Shown: piece by piece, positions 17,559-25,794 of the stretch
Numbering within the stretch: the first letter of the stretch is position 1
Layout: every line of letters begins with the position of its first letter
NCBI GenBank assembly: GCA_910584695.1
Contig: CAJUBR010000011.1
Location: 1 to 48,210, forward strand
DNA length: 48,210 nucleotides
Source: an uncultured Lachnospiraceae bacterium
Lineage (GTDB): Bacteria; Bacillota; Clostridia; Lachnospirales; Lachnospiraceae
Direction of reading: 5' to 3'
The notes under the pieces: model-generated
The model's database searches: none
Seen by the model: only the letters and a program-made list of their open reading frames with translations
What the model was told of the DNA's origin: nothing
Translations under genes and position numbers: made by a program

Positions 17559-18968
17559 ATGGGCGGATTTTTTGGAGTTGCAGCAAAGGATGACTGCATG
17601 TTTGATTTATTTTTCGGAACTGATTATCATTCCCATCTAGGAACAAGAAGAGGCGGACTTGCTGTATATGGCAAAAATGGCTTTGACCGTTCCATTCACA
17701 ATATTGAAAATGCACCTTTTCGTACAAAATTTGACAAGGATGTACAGAAAATGAACGGGTATTTCGGGATTGGCTGTATTTCGGATTATGAACCGCAGCC
17801 TTTGATCGTACGTTCCCATCACGGGACTTATGCCATTACAACAGTAAGTAAGATCAATAATACAAAAGAAATCGTAGATACCATATTTTCCAACGGCAAT
17901 TCCCACTTTCTTGAAATGAGTGGAGGAGATATTAACCCTACAGAGTTAGTGGCCGCCATTATCAATCAAAAAGACAATATTATTGAAGGCATCCACTACG
18001 CTTTAGAACTTGTGGAAGGTTCTCTGACCTTAATGGTTTTAACTCCAAAAGGCATCTATGCGGCAAGAGATCAATACGGCAGAACACCGATTGTGATCGG
18101 AAAAAAAGAAGATGCTTACTGTATTTCCTTTGAAGACTTTGCATATCGGAATCTTGGATATCAGGACTATAAAGAATTAGGTCCGGGGGAAATCGATATT
18201 GTAACCCCTGACGGTGTAAAAACACTTCTTGCACCGGGTAAGGAAATGAAAATCTGTACCTTTTTATGGGTTTATTACGGCTATCCATCCAGTTCCTATG
18301 AAGGCATCAGTGTGGAGCAGATGCGTTACAATTGCGGAGCCAGCCTTGCCAAACGGGATAACGTAAAACCAGATATCGTTGCCGGTGTACCGGACTCCGG
18401 AACAGCCCATGCCATTGGTTATTCCAATGCATCTGGAATTCCATTTTCACGTCCTTTTATTAAATATACACCAACCTGGCCCCGTTCCTTTATGCCAACC
18501 ATACAAAGCAAACGTAATCTGATTGCAAAAATGAAACTGATCGCTGTACACGATTTAATTAAAGACAAAAGCCTTTTGTTGATTGACGACTCCATTGTAC
18601 GGGGCACCCAGCTTAGGGAAACTACCGAATTTTTATATAAAAGCGGTGCCAAAGAAGTACATATCCGTCCTGCCTGTCCGCCTTTGGTATACGGGTGTAA
18701 ATATTTGAATTTCTCCCGTTCCTCCTCGGAAATGGATTTGATTACACGGCGGGTAATCGCAAAATTAGAGGGTACAGAGACGATATCGGATGAGGTTCTG
18801 CAAGAATATACGGATCCGGAATCCCCGAAATATGACCAGATGGTGGAAGAGATTCGAAAAGAGCTTAATTTTACAACTCTGCGATATAACCGTTTGGACG
18901 ATATGCTAGCAGCGGTAGGAATACCAGAGGAGAACCTTTGTACTTACTGTTGGAACGGAAAGGAATAG
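17559..18968 (+). CDS. PurF-like phosphoribosyltransferase lacking the glutaminase nucleophile
   Basis: A 469-residue homologue of amidophosphoribosyltransferase. The C-terminal phosphoribosyltransferase part is intact, with the PRPP loop LLLIDDSIVRGTQLRET (about 345-361). The N-terminal Ntn-hydrolase part reads MGGFFGVAAK where true PurF has MCGIFG-like sequence, so the catalytic cysteine at position 2 is a glycine. The region that normally carries the glutamine-binding RYST motif reads GIGCISDYEPQPL instead. The protein should therefore not use glutamine; it may take ammonia or act on another substrate. The reading frame is clean, with a good ribosome site (AAGGAG) and its own promoter, so it is not a pseudogene. 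Often annotated simply as purF. Confidence 0.88.
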   Translation: MGGFFGVAAKDDCMFDLFFGTDYHSHLGTRRGGLAVYGKNGFDRSIHNIENAPFRTKFDKDVQKMNGYFGIGCISDYEPQPLIVRSHHGTYAITTVSKINNTKEIVDTIFSNGNSHFLEMSGGDINPTELVAAIINQKDNIIEGIHYALELVEGSLTLMVLTPKGIYAARDQYGRTPIVIGKKEDAYCISFEDFAYRNLGYQDYKELGPGEIDIVTPDGVKTLLAPGKEMKICTFLWVYYGYPSSSYEGISVEQMRYNCGASLAKRDNVKPDIVAGVPDSGTAHAIGYSNASGIPFSRPFIKYTPTWPRSFMPTIQSKRNLIAKMKLIAVHDLIKDKSLLLIDDSIVRGTQLRETTEFLYKSGAKEVHIRPACPPLVYGCKYLNFSRSSSEMDLITRRVIAKLEGTETISDEVLQEYTDPESPKYDQMVEEIRKELNFTTLRYNRLDDMLAAVGIPEENLCTYCWNGKE

Positions 18969-18974
18969 GACTGA

Positions 18975-19165
18975 TTATTCATCCAGTCCCCTTTTTACCG
19001 CATAAACCGCAAGCTGGGTTCGGTCTTTTAAAGAGAGTTTTTCCAGTAACCGGGATATTTGGTTTTTTACTGTACCTTCTGCCAGAAACAAGGTCGCTGC
19101 AATTTCTTTATTGTCGCACCCCTGGCAACCAGCTTCCGTATCTCCCTTTGAAGATACGGATTTTA
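18975..19165 (-). pseudogene. Remnant of a LuxR/NarL-type response regulator (HTH end only, frameshifted)
   Basis: The minus strand encodes the C-terminal LuxR-type HTH: CDNKEIAATLFLAEGTVKNQ followed by ISRLLEKLSLKDRTQLAVYA and a normal end (KRGLDE). The residues that should come before it, REIRKLVARG, are present but in another frame, and the break falls in a run of four G where five would restore the frame. No receiver domain is present; upstream sequence belongs to a different gene. It is thus truncated and frameshifted, probably a deletion junction. Confidence 0.8.
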
Positions 19166-19879
19166 CCGTTCCACCAATCTCTTCGATCCAAAGAAAATAT
19201 GATACTCGCCATAGGAAACCAACTGTGCAAACGGTACCAGCATTCCAAAAGGAATCAGCAGATATGCCATTTCTTTTCGCATCGTCCAAACCACAAACAC
19301 CATATTTATTACATAGGCAGCAAACAAAATCACCTGCCTGCCAATTGTCGGAAGATGCTTCCACGCTGTAGTCACAAAGATTGCTCCCGCAACAACAACA
19401 AAAATAAGCATTACAATATAAATACTTACTGCTGCAATAATGGAAGACAATGATTCATATTCGTTATGGTTCTTAGGATTTTCTCCCCATTGATTATCCT
19501 CCTTGCTGTCAAAACAGCAAAATACGATCTAAACAATTGCACCGATACCACAGCAGCAACTTCCAATGATACAGACTGCAACAAGCCAGCCCGGCTTTCC
19601 AATATCGTGAAACCGCCGCACAGTCAAAGACAACTGGGTAATAAACGCATAAATCGAAAATAATACATACGGAACACACAAAACAGTTGCAACCGTAGAA
19701 CCGGTCGTTGTAAATCCTACATTACTTGCTCCTTTGTAAAACAAACAATCTCCTGCTAATGTTGCACCCAAAAACATCAGACCATATAAAAATAGCTGAA
19801 TTCCGGTGTTAATAGCCGCCGGCACCCAGTATTCCCTTCGTCTGGTACGTCCACTGTAATTAAATGTGTTCTTAAGCAT
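19163..19879 (-). pseudogene. DUF805-like membrane protein gene interrupted by an in-frame TAG
   Basis: The first 116 codons encode a DUF805-type membrane protein (FNYSGRTRRREYWVP start, RRFHDIGKPGW motif). A TAG at 19531-19529 then interrupts the frame, yet the same frame continues with IVFCCFDSKEDNQWGENPK, which is the normal DUF805 C-terminal motif. After about 15 more codons it runs into a further hydrophobic region (about three helices) and ends at 19163. So either a leucine-type codon mutated to stop, or the stop is read through. The 116-residue truncated product might still be made. The ribosome site before the ATG (GGAGGG) is 15 bases away. Confidence 0.7.
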
Positions 19880-19991
19880 CTTTATGTACTCTTTCCCTCC
19901 TTAATTATGCTGTTGTCTTTCTAAGGCAATACCTATTGCCTGCAGTATCTGCATATTTTATAAATCTCTTTATCTTATTATATAAATGTGT

Positions 19992-20018
19992 ATTCTATAT
20001 ATAATAAGTAAGTGTCAA
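19992..20018 (-). promoter_or_regulatory. Candidate promoter upstream of the DUF805-like gene
   Basis: Minus strand TTGACA (20018-20013) with TAGAAT (19997-19992) at a short 15-bp spacing, in a very AT-rich stretch offering other -10 choices. Confidence 0.4.
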
Positions 20019-20032
20019 AAAGCTTCAAAAAA

Positions 20033-22639
20033 TTATACCCTGTTTTTTACACATATCCTCCTTTTCTGCAAACATAGAAATATAAAAATTATAATCCCTA
20101 TCGAACTCATAAACATTCCGATTCCCAGTCCTTTGGCCTGATAATGTATCGTAATCTGATGATCTCCTTCGGTAATATCAAATCCCAAAAAAGTTTTATT
20201 CACCGTCTGCGTCTTTACTGGTCTTCCATCTACCAGCACTTCAAACCCTTCATCATAAGGGATAGATGTGATTACTTTCTCATCCTGCCGGGCACTGATG
20301 AAACCGTTAATAAAGTCCCCCTTTGTTCTTTCCCAATCCACATGAAACACATCCTGATACAAGTCTTTATTTATCAGTTCCTTCATTCTGGCAGAATAAG
20401 CAGAAAAACTTAAAATCTGATAATGTCCCTTTCCCAGAGTTAACGAAACTGCCGTTTCTCCTTCTTTTACAAACACCGCATAGGTAAATACTGTATTCTT
20501 ATTATAGTAGACATGACGGATATCTGATACCTTATTTGCGGACCGTTCCAGTGTAATTTTCATATCCTCTCTGGAGTTTATATTTTTCACAAAAAATCTT
20601 AAAAAATAAACGGTATCCTCTGGTGCTTTTTCTTTAAGTGGTATTCTGATCGTCCTGTCTTCTTCCGTATCAATCTCATAGCCCCCTGTTATCTTTTTCA
20701 AGTCTGCTGCACCCATTGTCTCCTTTTTAATCACAACGGATTCTTTGGTTAATTTCTCCTCCCAAACCAGCTCCGACATCTCTCCGTTTTGCCCCATATG
20801 TTCCGGCATATCATCTGTTACCACATAATTTAAAAATGCAATCTGATTCAGCGGAAAGGCCAATGTGTCATATCGTGCTTCATCCAAATACTGATTTGTT
20901 CCATAGATCATAGGGGCTGCATAAGGATTCTTATATACACCATATTCCTCTCCGGAATTTACCTTTTCCCAACCGGTAATCTCGTCTTTGCTGATTACAT
21001 AACGTATCCCCATCATACTTTGAAAAATAGGGTTTCTGGAAGCCGATTCCATTACTGCATTCCGAAACGGCATCTCCAGATCAAATATTTTCGTCCTAAA
21101 ATCCAGATAGCTTTTATCATAAGCAGATGTATAATTAGACGTAATAAACTGCCTATCCCCATGAATCCGGTTTAGATTTGCAGCATTTTCCTTTCCGTTT
21201 CCAAGCTGCTCGGTGCGATACCAGTCTCCATCTAAATCTGTAATCTGTTCCATTATAGCACTTAAACTACTGTCTGTCACCTCTTCCACAAAATCCCCTT
21301 CCGTAATCAAACCATTGGATAAATGAAAAATAACGGAAAATGTCATCATAAACAGTAGTGTAGGCACCACTAAAATCCAAGGTTTTCGTACAAAATAATA
21401 AACCAGAAATCCTGCTAAAAGTGCCACACTTTCTAATAAAATATACCGTTCATTTGCTTCTAATATTTCTTCGGGTTTATATTTTTTTAATATCACATAA
21501 GTAACCAATGCTACTCCAGCAATATACGGAATTATCTCGGTTATATGATGCTCCGACAGGCGCACTTCATTTCTTAGATAAACCAGCATTGCATAAATGA
21601 CAATCGGAATAAATGGAATAAAAACCTTATTTTTTTCATACAAACCACCGTTTAACAAATAACCGAATAAAGGTACAAATAAAATCATTCCTAACCCGAT
21701 ATTTAAAACTCTATTTTTTATTTTTTTTGAAAAGATACCGGAAAAAAGTGCCACAAAAAACAGACTGCTAAGACCTAATCCATTGGGATTATACACAAAC
21801 CGTTTTAAAGAAATATTTGGCACAAAAAGCCGTGACAAAGACCATGCTGTTTCCGCCGCGTCGCCTCGTCCCTGCAGTGCAAAGACAGTGGGAAACAGCA
21901 AAACACCGCTCATAAGAACCGCAGTCAAAAGACAGCCCACAAACCGTATCCCTGCCATCAGCAATGCTTTCCAGTCAATGTAATCTTCCTGCATTCCCAC
22001 ATAATAATACACTGCATAAAGACAAAGCGACAGCATCCCTCCAATACTAAAATAAAAGCTTGTCATAATCATAAGAAATGTACTGACGATCAATAATCCG
22101 GACTTGTTCTGTTCTAAATGCCGTTTTACACCAAACAAACCCAGAATCAAAAACGGCATATAACTTACAAACATACAATGCACATATGAGTGATAAAGAA
22201 TCGGTGCCGCAAATAAATACACACAGGCTCCCCAGGTGGAAAGTTTGTGTCCCAAATCAACGGACATCAACCAACGGTACATCAAAATAACGGAAACTGC
22301 AATGTTCAGCATACTGACCCCGATCACATAATCCGACATCTTTACAAACGGAAGAAAATAAGAAAGCAGATAAACCGGGCTGTAAAGACCGTAATATGAA
22401 TTACGGTAAATATTCTCTCCGCCACCTAACTGTAATGCCAGACTTGGAAAAAACTGACCCGTCTGATAAAAGCGCCTTCTAAAATAATCCGGAAATACAC
22501 TATGCTGATTCAGCCAATCCACATCCGTTCCAAACGTTCCATAATAGAGGAGAAAAATACTGCATATCACTCCTACTAACAATAATAACAGCAATTCAAT
22601 TTTATGTTTTTTTATCTTTTTCATCACTACTTTATCCAT
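20033..22639 (-). CDS. YfhO-family polytopic membrane protein
   Basis: An 868-residue membrane protein of the YfhO type, related to GT-C glycosyltransferases. It has an N-terminal helix, a large extracellular loop with the conserved segment TFGTDVDWLNQHSVFPDYFR, about a dozen further helices to about residue 430, a long extracellular domain (about 435-825) and one C-terminal helix. YfhO proteins act in glycosylation of lipoteichoic acid or other surface polymers in Firmicutes (family knowledge); no substrate can be inferred here. The start is uncertain: neither the ATG at 22639 nor the ATG five codons later has a clear ribosome site. A good promoter and a long hairpin directly precede it. Confidence 0.85.
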   Translation of the reverse strand: MDKVVMKKIKKHKIELLLLLLVGVICSIFLLYYGTFGTDVDWLNQHSVFPDYFRRRFYQTGQFFPSLALQLGGGENIYRNSYYGLYSPVYLLSYFLPFVKMSDYVIGVSMLNIAVSVILMYRWLMSVDLGHKLSTWGACVYLFAAPILYHSYVHCMFVSYMPFLILGLFGVKRHLEQNKSGLLIVSTFLMIMTSFYFSIGGMLSLCLYAVYYYVGMQEDYIDWKALLMAGIRFVGCLLTAVLMSGVLLFPTVFALQGRGDAAETAWSLSRLFVPNISLKRFVYNPNGLGLSSLFFVALFSGIFSKKIKNRVLNIGLGMILFVPLFGYLLNGGLYEKNKVFIPFIPIVIYAMLVYLRNEVRLSEHHITEIIPYIAGVALVTYVILKKYKPEEILEANERYILLESVALLAGFLVYYFVRKPWILVVPTLLFMMTFSVIFHLSNGLITEGDFVEEVTDSSLSAIMEQITDLDGDWYRTEQLGNGKENAANLNRIHGDRQFITSNYTSAYDKSYLDFRTKIFDLEMPFRNAVMESASRNPIFQSMMGIRYVISKDEITGWEKVNSGEEYGVYKNPYAAPMIYGTNQYLDEARYDTLAFPLNQIAFLNYVVTDDMPEHMGQNGEMSELVWEEKLTKESVVIKKETMGAADLKKITGGYEIDTEEDRTIRIPLKEKAPEDTVYFLRFFVKNINSREDMKITLERSANKVSDIRHVYYNKNTVFTYAVFVKEGETAVSLTLGKGHYQILSFSAYSARMKELINKDLYQDVFHVDWERTKGDFINGFISARQDEKVITSIPYDEGFEVLVDGRPVKTQTVNKTFLGFDITEGDHQITIHYQAKGLGIGMFMSSIGIIIFIFLCLQKRRICVKNRV

Positions 22640-22656
22640 TTCACTACATTAAAATA

Positions 22657-22711
22657 TGACTGATAACATTTTAAGGTTAAATTAACCTACCTTTCAAAAC
22701 GTTATCAGTCA
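22657..22711 (-). repeat. Inverted repeat in the yfhO-like leader
   Basis: TGACTGATAAC (22657-22667) is the exact reverse complement of GTTATCAGTCA (22701-22711), and the arms extend to 16 bp with one mismatch. The interior contains a second palindrome, GGTTAAATTAACC. It begins at the predicted transcript start and ends 18 bases before the ATG, so it would fold into a long 5' hairpin, or act as an operator. Confidence 0.75.
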
Positions 22712-22718
22712 ATTATCT

Positions 22719-22746
22719 ATTATAAACGGAATAGGGAATATTGCAA
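22719..22746 (-). promoter_or_regulatory. Promoter for the yfhO-like gene
   Basis: Minus strand TTGCAA (22746-22741), 16-bp spacer, perfect TATAAT (22724-22719). The predicted start falls at about 22712, the edge of the inverted repeat. Confidence 0.7.
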
Positions 22747-23021
22747 TATTTCTTTTCTTATGATTTTCTTAAGACTGCCGTGCCATGTCACCATGGAATG
22801 CCCCGACAGATACTTCTTCCCAATCGTCCCGCCAAAAGGTACATGGGAAGGTGAAACCATGATTACATTGTCGATACTGCCAATATATTCTGCAATCAGT
22901 GCCGCAAACAGGGAACCCATGGACACACCGTATGTGCTGACAGATTTCATTTTCTTTTCATCGGTGAGATATCCCACCGCATTTTCAGACATATCAAGGG
23001 GTATCCTATCGGGAGTTTTCA
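22720..23021 (-). pseudogene. Fragment of a BAAT-type alpha/beta hydrolase
   Basis: About 80 codons of the nucleophile-elbow region of a BAAT C-terminal/acyl-CoA thioester hydrolase-like protein remain: STYGVSMGSLFAALIAEYIG (GxSxG-type elbow) and IMVSPSHVPFGGTIGKKYL. The N-terminal part is missing and the fragment begins exactly where dispersed repeat copy C ends its match. The 3' side runs out into the yfhO promoter. Not functional. Confidence 0.75.
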
Positions 23022-23113
23022 AGTCAATAACCCCGCAGCAAGCTACGGGGCATCAAACTTCCAACACAGCAAAGCTGCAGGGTATTTGACCCTCGCGGCA
23101 TTCGTCAAATGGA
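23022..23113. repeat. Dispersed palindromic repeat, copy C
   Basis: Nearly identical to the first 90 bases of copy B (10493-), with a few substitutions in the second palindrome (ACACAGCAAAGCTGCAGGG). It abuts the truncated hydrolase fragment at 23021 and lacks the last 40 bases of copy B. Confidence 0.85.
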
Positions 23114-23167
23114 CATTATACAATATTTAATTCAAATCATTCAATACCAATACAAACAAAACAAATT

Positions 23168-23430
23168 TTATTTTAACAGTAAAACAGCCGACATAACCCC
23201 TGCGACCATAAGGGACATCAGGGCAAATCCCATTGTTCCTATGAGCCATTTTGTTATCCTGTCACGATTATTGATATAAGGCTTCAGATCCTCCGTACCG
23301 GATATCGTCCATGATTTTGTATGCCCGACCCACCACTCATCAATCAGGAAGCGATCAATAAGATTCAATATGGACAAAATCAAAAAACACTGCAAAGCAG
23401 CAGAACCAAAATTCCTTGCACAGATTGTAC
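23168..23430 (-). pseudogene. C-terminal fragment of a small membrane protein (paralogue of the 24106-24615 product)
   Basis: The minus strand encodes about 80 residues (LIDRFLIDEWWVGHTKSW, then ISGTEDLKPYINNRDRITKW and a final helix). They align with the C-terminal half of the intact protein at 24106-24615 (VIDWGWVCHSRKIIIPGTED and so on). The 5' half is missing: near 23430 the sequence switches to the end of the hydrolase remnant in another frame, a deletion fusion. Confidence 0.7.
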
Positions 23431-24092
23431 CTGCGAATATCCGGTGCCCGAAAATGCTTCCTGTAACGCCCCTCATACTTTCCGCCCATTTTTACGGCAT
23501 ACAAACAGTGAACCACTGTACTGGAAACGGAAATATTATCTTCCAGCGGTGTGACCAGATCGGAATAAAACTGGTTGCAAATGCTCTGCTTTTTCACAAA
23601 TGCCATGCGGGCAGTTCCCATCCTGAACATCTCCATCATTTTCTGGTAATAGTTCCGTTCTTCTTCCGGCTGCCTTGCAAGCCACTTTTTCACAAAACGT
23701 GGAATGCTGTCCTTCCGTAACAGTCCCACAAGCATAGGTGCAACAACTGCTGTTTTCAATCGTGCCATCAAAGAACTGCTCTGGTCAAGGTCGGAGCTTC
23801 CCAAAATCCCGTGGTCAATATGGATTTTCCTGTGCTGTACCAAAAGCCCTACAAAAGAGCCGCCGAGGGAACATCCGTAAGCAGCACAGATATGCCCTCC
23901 AAATTTTTTCTGTATGTATTTCTCAATCTTTTTTGTTTCCGTAATCATATTGGGAAATACCATATCCTCCGTCTCGTCAAATCCGTCATAGGATACACAG
24001 ACCACATAAAAACTGCCTTCCAGAAGCGGAATTACTTCCCCAAAGTTTGCCCTCCAGTGGCAGCACGTTCCCGGGAAAAGAAAAATTTGCGT
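23430..24092 (-). pseudogene. Alpha/beta hydrolase remnant, start codon changed and 3' end lost
   Basis: A long open stretch encodes an alpha/beta-hydrolase fold: QIFLFPGTCCHWRANFGEV at the start, then CVSYDGFDETED, the elbow AAYGCSLGGSFVGLL (G-x-S-x-G), and WLARQPEEERNYYQKMME. The codon at the expected start is ACG (24092-24090), not ATG, although an AAAAGGAG ribosome site remains 3 bases before it; the next in-frame ATG comes after the oxyanion-loop region. At about 23430 the frame passes into a membrane-protein fragment. The codons between are otherwise intact, so decay looks recent. Confidence 0.75.
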
Positions 24093-24105
24093 TTTCTCCT
24101 TTTCA

Positions 24106-24615
24106 TTAGATGATCCAGTTGATGATCTGCACCATCAAACCAACTAAAGCACATACCGGAAGCCCCAGTGCCATACCCTTCAGACTTCCGATGGCATGAA
24201 ATTTGTAATCTTTATAAGAATCCATCAGGTCTTCCGTTCCCGGAATAATGATCTTCCTGCTGTGACACACCCATCCCCAGTCAATCACAAAACAATCATA
24301 CCAATCGATCACAAGCCAGATAATATAAGAAGCCAGGAACCCCTGAAGGAAATTTTCCGTCCCGTTCACGAAATACAGAATCAGTGCAAGGACCAGTGCT
24401 ATGATTAGTGCTGCGACCAGCTTTTTAAGTCTTGTTTCCCTACTTTCCGCCTTCTTCGTCTCATCAATCAGTCCAAGTTCCAGACAGCGGTCAATAATCG
24501 GCTGCGGCATATCATAGACGGTATCCACCGGATTTTTGCTGTTAAACAGCACAGCCGCTGTAAATAGTACAGTCAAAATGATTGTTTCAATGACGATCAC
24601 TGTAATATTCATCAT
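24106..24615 (-). CDS. Small polytopic membrane protein, unknown function
   Basis: A 169-residue protein with helices at about 5-22, 67-84, 88-105 and 148-168, and a conserved-looking segment VIDWGWVCHSRKIIIPGTED. It is the only gene of its cluster that still reads cleanly. The ATG follows the methyltransferase stop by one base (TAA-A-ATG) and AAAGGGAT serves as ribosome site. The decayed hydrolase follows 14 bases on. A paralogous C-terminal fragment lies at 23168-23430, so the region once carried two copies of a membrane-protein/hydrolase pair. Family not recognised. Confidence 0.7.
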   Translation of the reverse strand: MMNITVIVIETIILTVLFTAAVLFNSKNPVDTVYDMPQPIIDRCLELGLIDETKKAESRETRLKKLVAALIIALVLALILYFVNGTENFLQGFLASYIIWLVIDWYDCFVIDWGWVCHSRKIIIPGTEDLMDSYKDYKFHAIGSLKGMALGLPVCALVGLMVQIINWII

Positions 24616-24616
24616 T

Positions 24617-25366
24617 TTATCCCTTTCTCAACACCGTCAGTTTATTGGAAATATTTTTCACCGCAGGTATCCGTCCCAACAGATGATACGCAGGAATGAT
24701 GACTTTCATCCCTTCCACAAGACTCACATCACGGATCCTTGTGTATTCCGGTGAAATTCCCTCCAGTTCCTTTCCCGACCGTATGCCCCATGTAAACCTT
24801 GCCTTTGTCGCTTCAATGGATTTTTCCCTCATGTTTTTTACAACCCACGGATTCATGGTTTCCATAATAACCTCAGCCTGTCTGAACCGACCACTGATAA
24901 TGGAAAGGATTTGTTCCACATCTTCCTGTGAAAGGTACATGACAAGCCTTCCAAAATGACGAGCATCCTGCCTTCCGGCTCCTCAATCTTTGCCGTCTAG
25001 CTTTCATCCATTGCTGATTTTGCAATCATGGAAATCCGTCCGTCCTCTGTAAGGAACCGACGACGCACTTCTATGGTTTCCGGCAAATCGAGATTGTACC
25101 ACCGGATCGAAGACGGCATTTTCATGCGGTATACCCTTGTATCCAGTCCGCAAGCAATATTTACTACTGTCCCTTTGGGATTTTCCCTGATAAAATCTCC
25201 CACCATACGATCAAGGAGTATGGTCCTTGCTATAACGCCATCGGACATCATGGTGTCTTTCTCCGCCAGCGAAAAATCGTAATCCATCCGGGACACGATT
25301 TCCACCGCCTTATCATCATAAAATTTTGCATTGTCATCTATCCCAAAAGCATTTATTATCTTTCAT
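24617..25366 (-). pseudogene. Leucine carboxyl methyltransferase-family (LCM) gene, nonsense and frameshift
   Basis: The N-terminal half carries the SAM-binding motif VVNIACGLDTRVYRMKMP and WYNLDLPETIEVRRRF of LCM-type methyltransferases; the C-terminal half carries MYLSQEDVEQILSIISG. Between them a TAG stands where the family has Trp (SAMDES-TAG-TAKIEEPEG), and about 15 codons later one base is missing (GGC TTG TCA TGT where GGC TTG xTC ATG TAC is needed). The 5' end is also disturbed: an ATG at 25366 (MKDNK) is out of frame with the body (DDNAKFYDDKAVEIVSR). At least two inactivating changes, so a clear pseudogene. Confidence 0.88.
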
Positions 25367-25405
25367 GACTCCATTCTTCCTTTCCGAAAATATAGTTTTT
25401 ATTGA

Positions 25406-25468
25406 AGCAACTGCTCCCGAAGGTATTCCCTTTCGCTCCCTGTCAATATGCGGTTGAAACTTCATAAT
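25406..25468 (+). pseudogene. Degenerate copy of the 66-residue small protein
   Basis: One plus frame reads SNCSRRYSLSLPVNMRLKLH, which aligns with SSTSRKYFLSLPASIQLKLH of the intact small gene at 25921-26121. It has no start codon or ribosome site and loses similarity after the histidine. Evidence that this small gene family has been duplicated or replaced here. Confidence 0.65.
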
Positions 25469-25519
25469 ATCCCTTGTATAAAAGTCCGGCAAACACAGCA
25501 CAAAGTATTGTTTCTCTAT

Positions 25520-25537
25520 AGTTAGTGTTCACTAACT
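25520..25537. promoter_or_regulatory. TetR-style palindromic operator
   Basis: AGTTAGTG (25520-25527), a 2-base spacer, and CACTAACT (25530-25537): a perfect 18-bp dyad of the size bound by TetR-family dimers. It lies about 150 bases upstream of the decayed methyltransferase/membrane/hydrolase operon. A TetR HTH remnant remains at 26227-26319. Confidence 0.6.
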
Positions 25538-25552
25538 TATACTCTTAATAAA

Positions 25553-25590
25553 AGCGGCTCTCTTGTGTTAGTAGCCGCTAACTTGTTTTT
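25553..25590 (-). terminator. Terminator of the 26-codon ORF
   Basis: AGCGGCT (25553-25559) pairs perfectly with AGCCGCT (25573-25579). On the minus strand the stem is followed by TTTTATT. It begins 17 bases after the stop of the small gene at 25607-25687. The plus-strand side also has a T run (25586-25590), so it may work both ways. Confidence 0.65.
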
Positions 25591-25606
25591 AGTATACCTC
25601 CATTAC

Positions 25607-25687
25607 TTACTTATGCTTATAACCCGTATACATTGTCATAAAAAAACAGACAATCGCTGCCCATGCCCAGAACTTATGTTGTTTCAT
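25607..25687 (-). CDS. Small membrane peptide of 26 residues
   Basis: The minus strand encodes MKQHKFWAWAAIVCFFMTMY followed by TGYKHK and a stop. It has a strong ribosome site (GGAGG, 7 bases before the ATG) and a terminator 17 bases downstream, so it looks like an independent gene despite its length. Residues about 7-21 form a single hydrophobic helix between basic ends. Peptides of this pattern (short basic N-terminus, one helix, TGYKHK-like end) are, as I recall, annotated as small hypothetical proteins in Lachnospiraceae, but I cannot verify this. Function unknown. Confidence 0.7.
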   Translation of the reverse strand: MKQHKFWAWAAIVCFFMTMYTGYKHK

Positions 25688-25729
25688 TATACAACCTCCA
25701 ATTAGCTATAACAAACTTTTTAATTATAA

Positions 25730-25757
25730 AATATCACCTTTCCTTTGCTTTTGTCAA
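25730..25757 (-). promoter_or_regulatory. Candidate promoter for the 26-codon ORF
   Basis: Minus strand TTGACA (25757-25752), 16-bp spacer, GATATT (25735-25730). A second TTGACA lies 14 bases upstream and a TATAAT (25728-25723) just downstream, so the exact pairing is uncertain. Confidence 0.4.
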
Positions 25758-25794
25758 GAATTTTGTCAAATTCTCCCCTTCTATCGTTTCCAGC

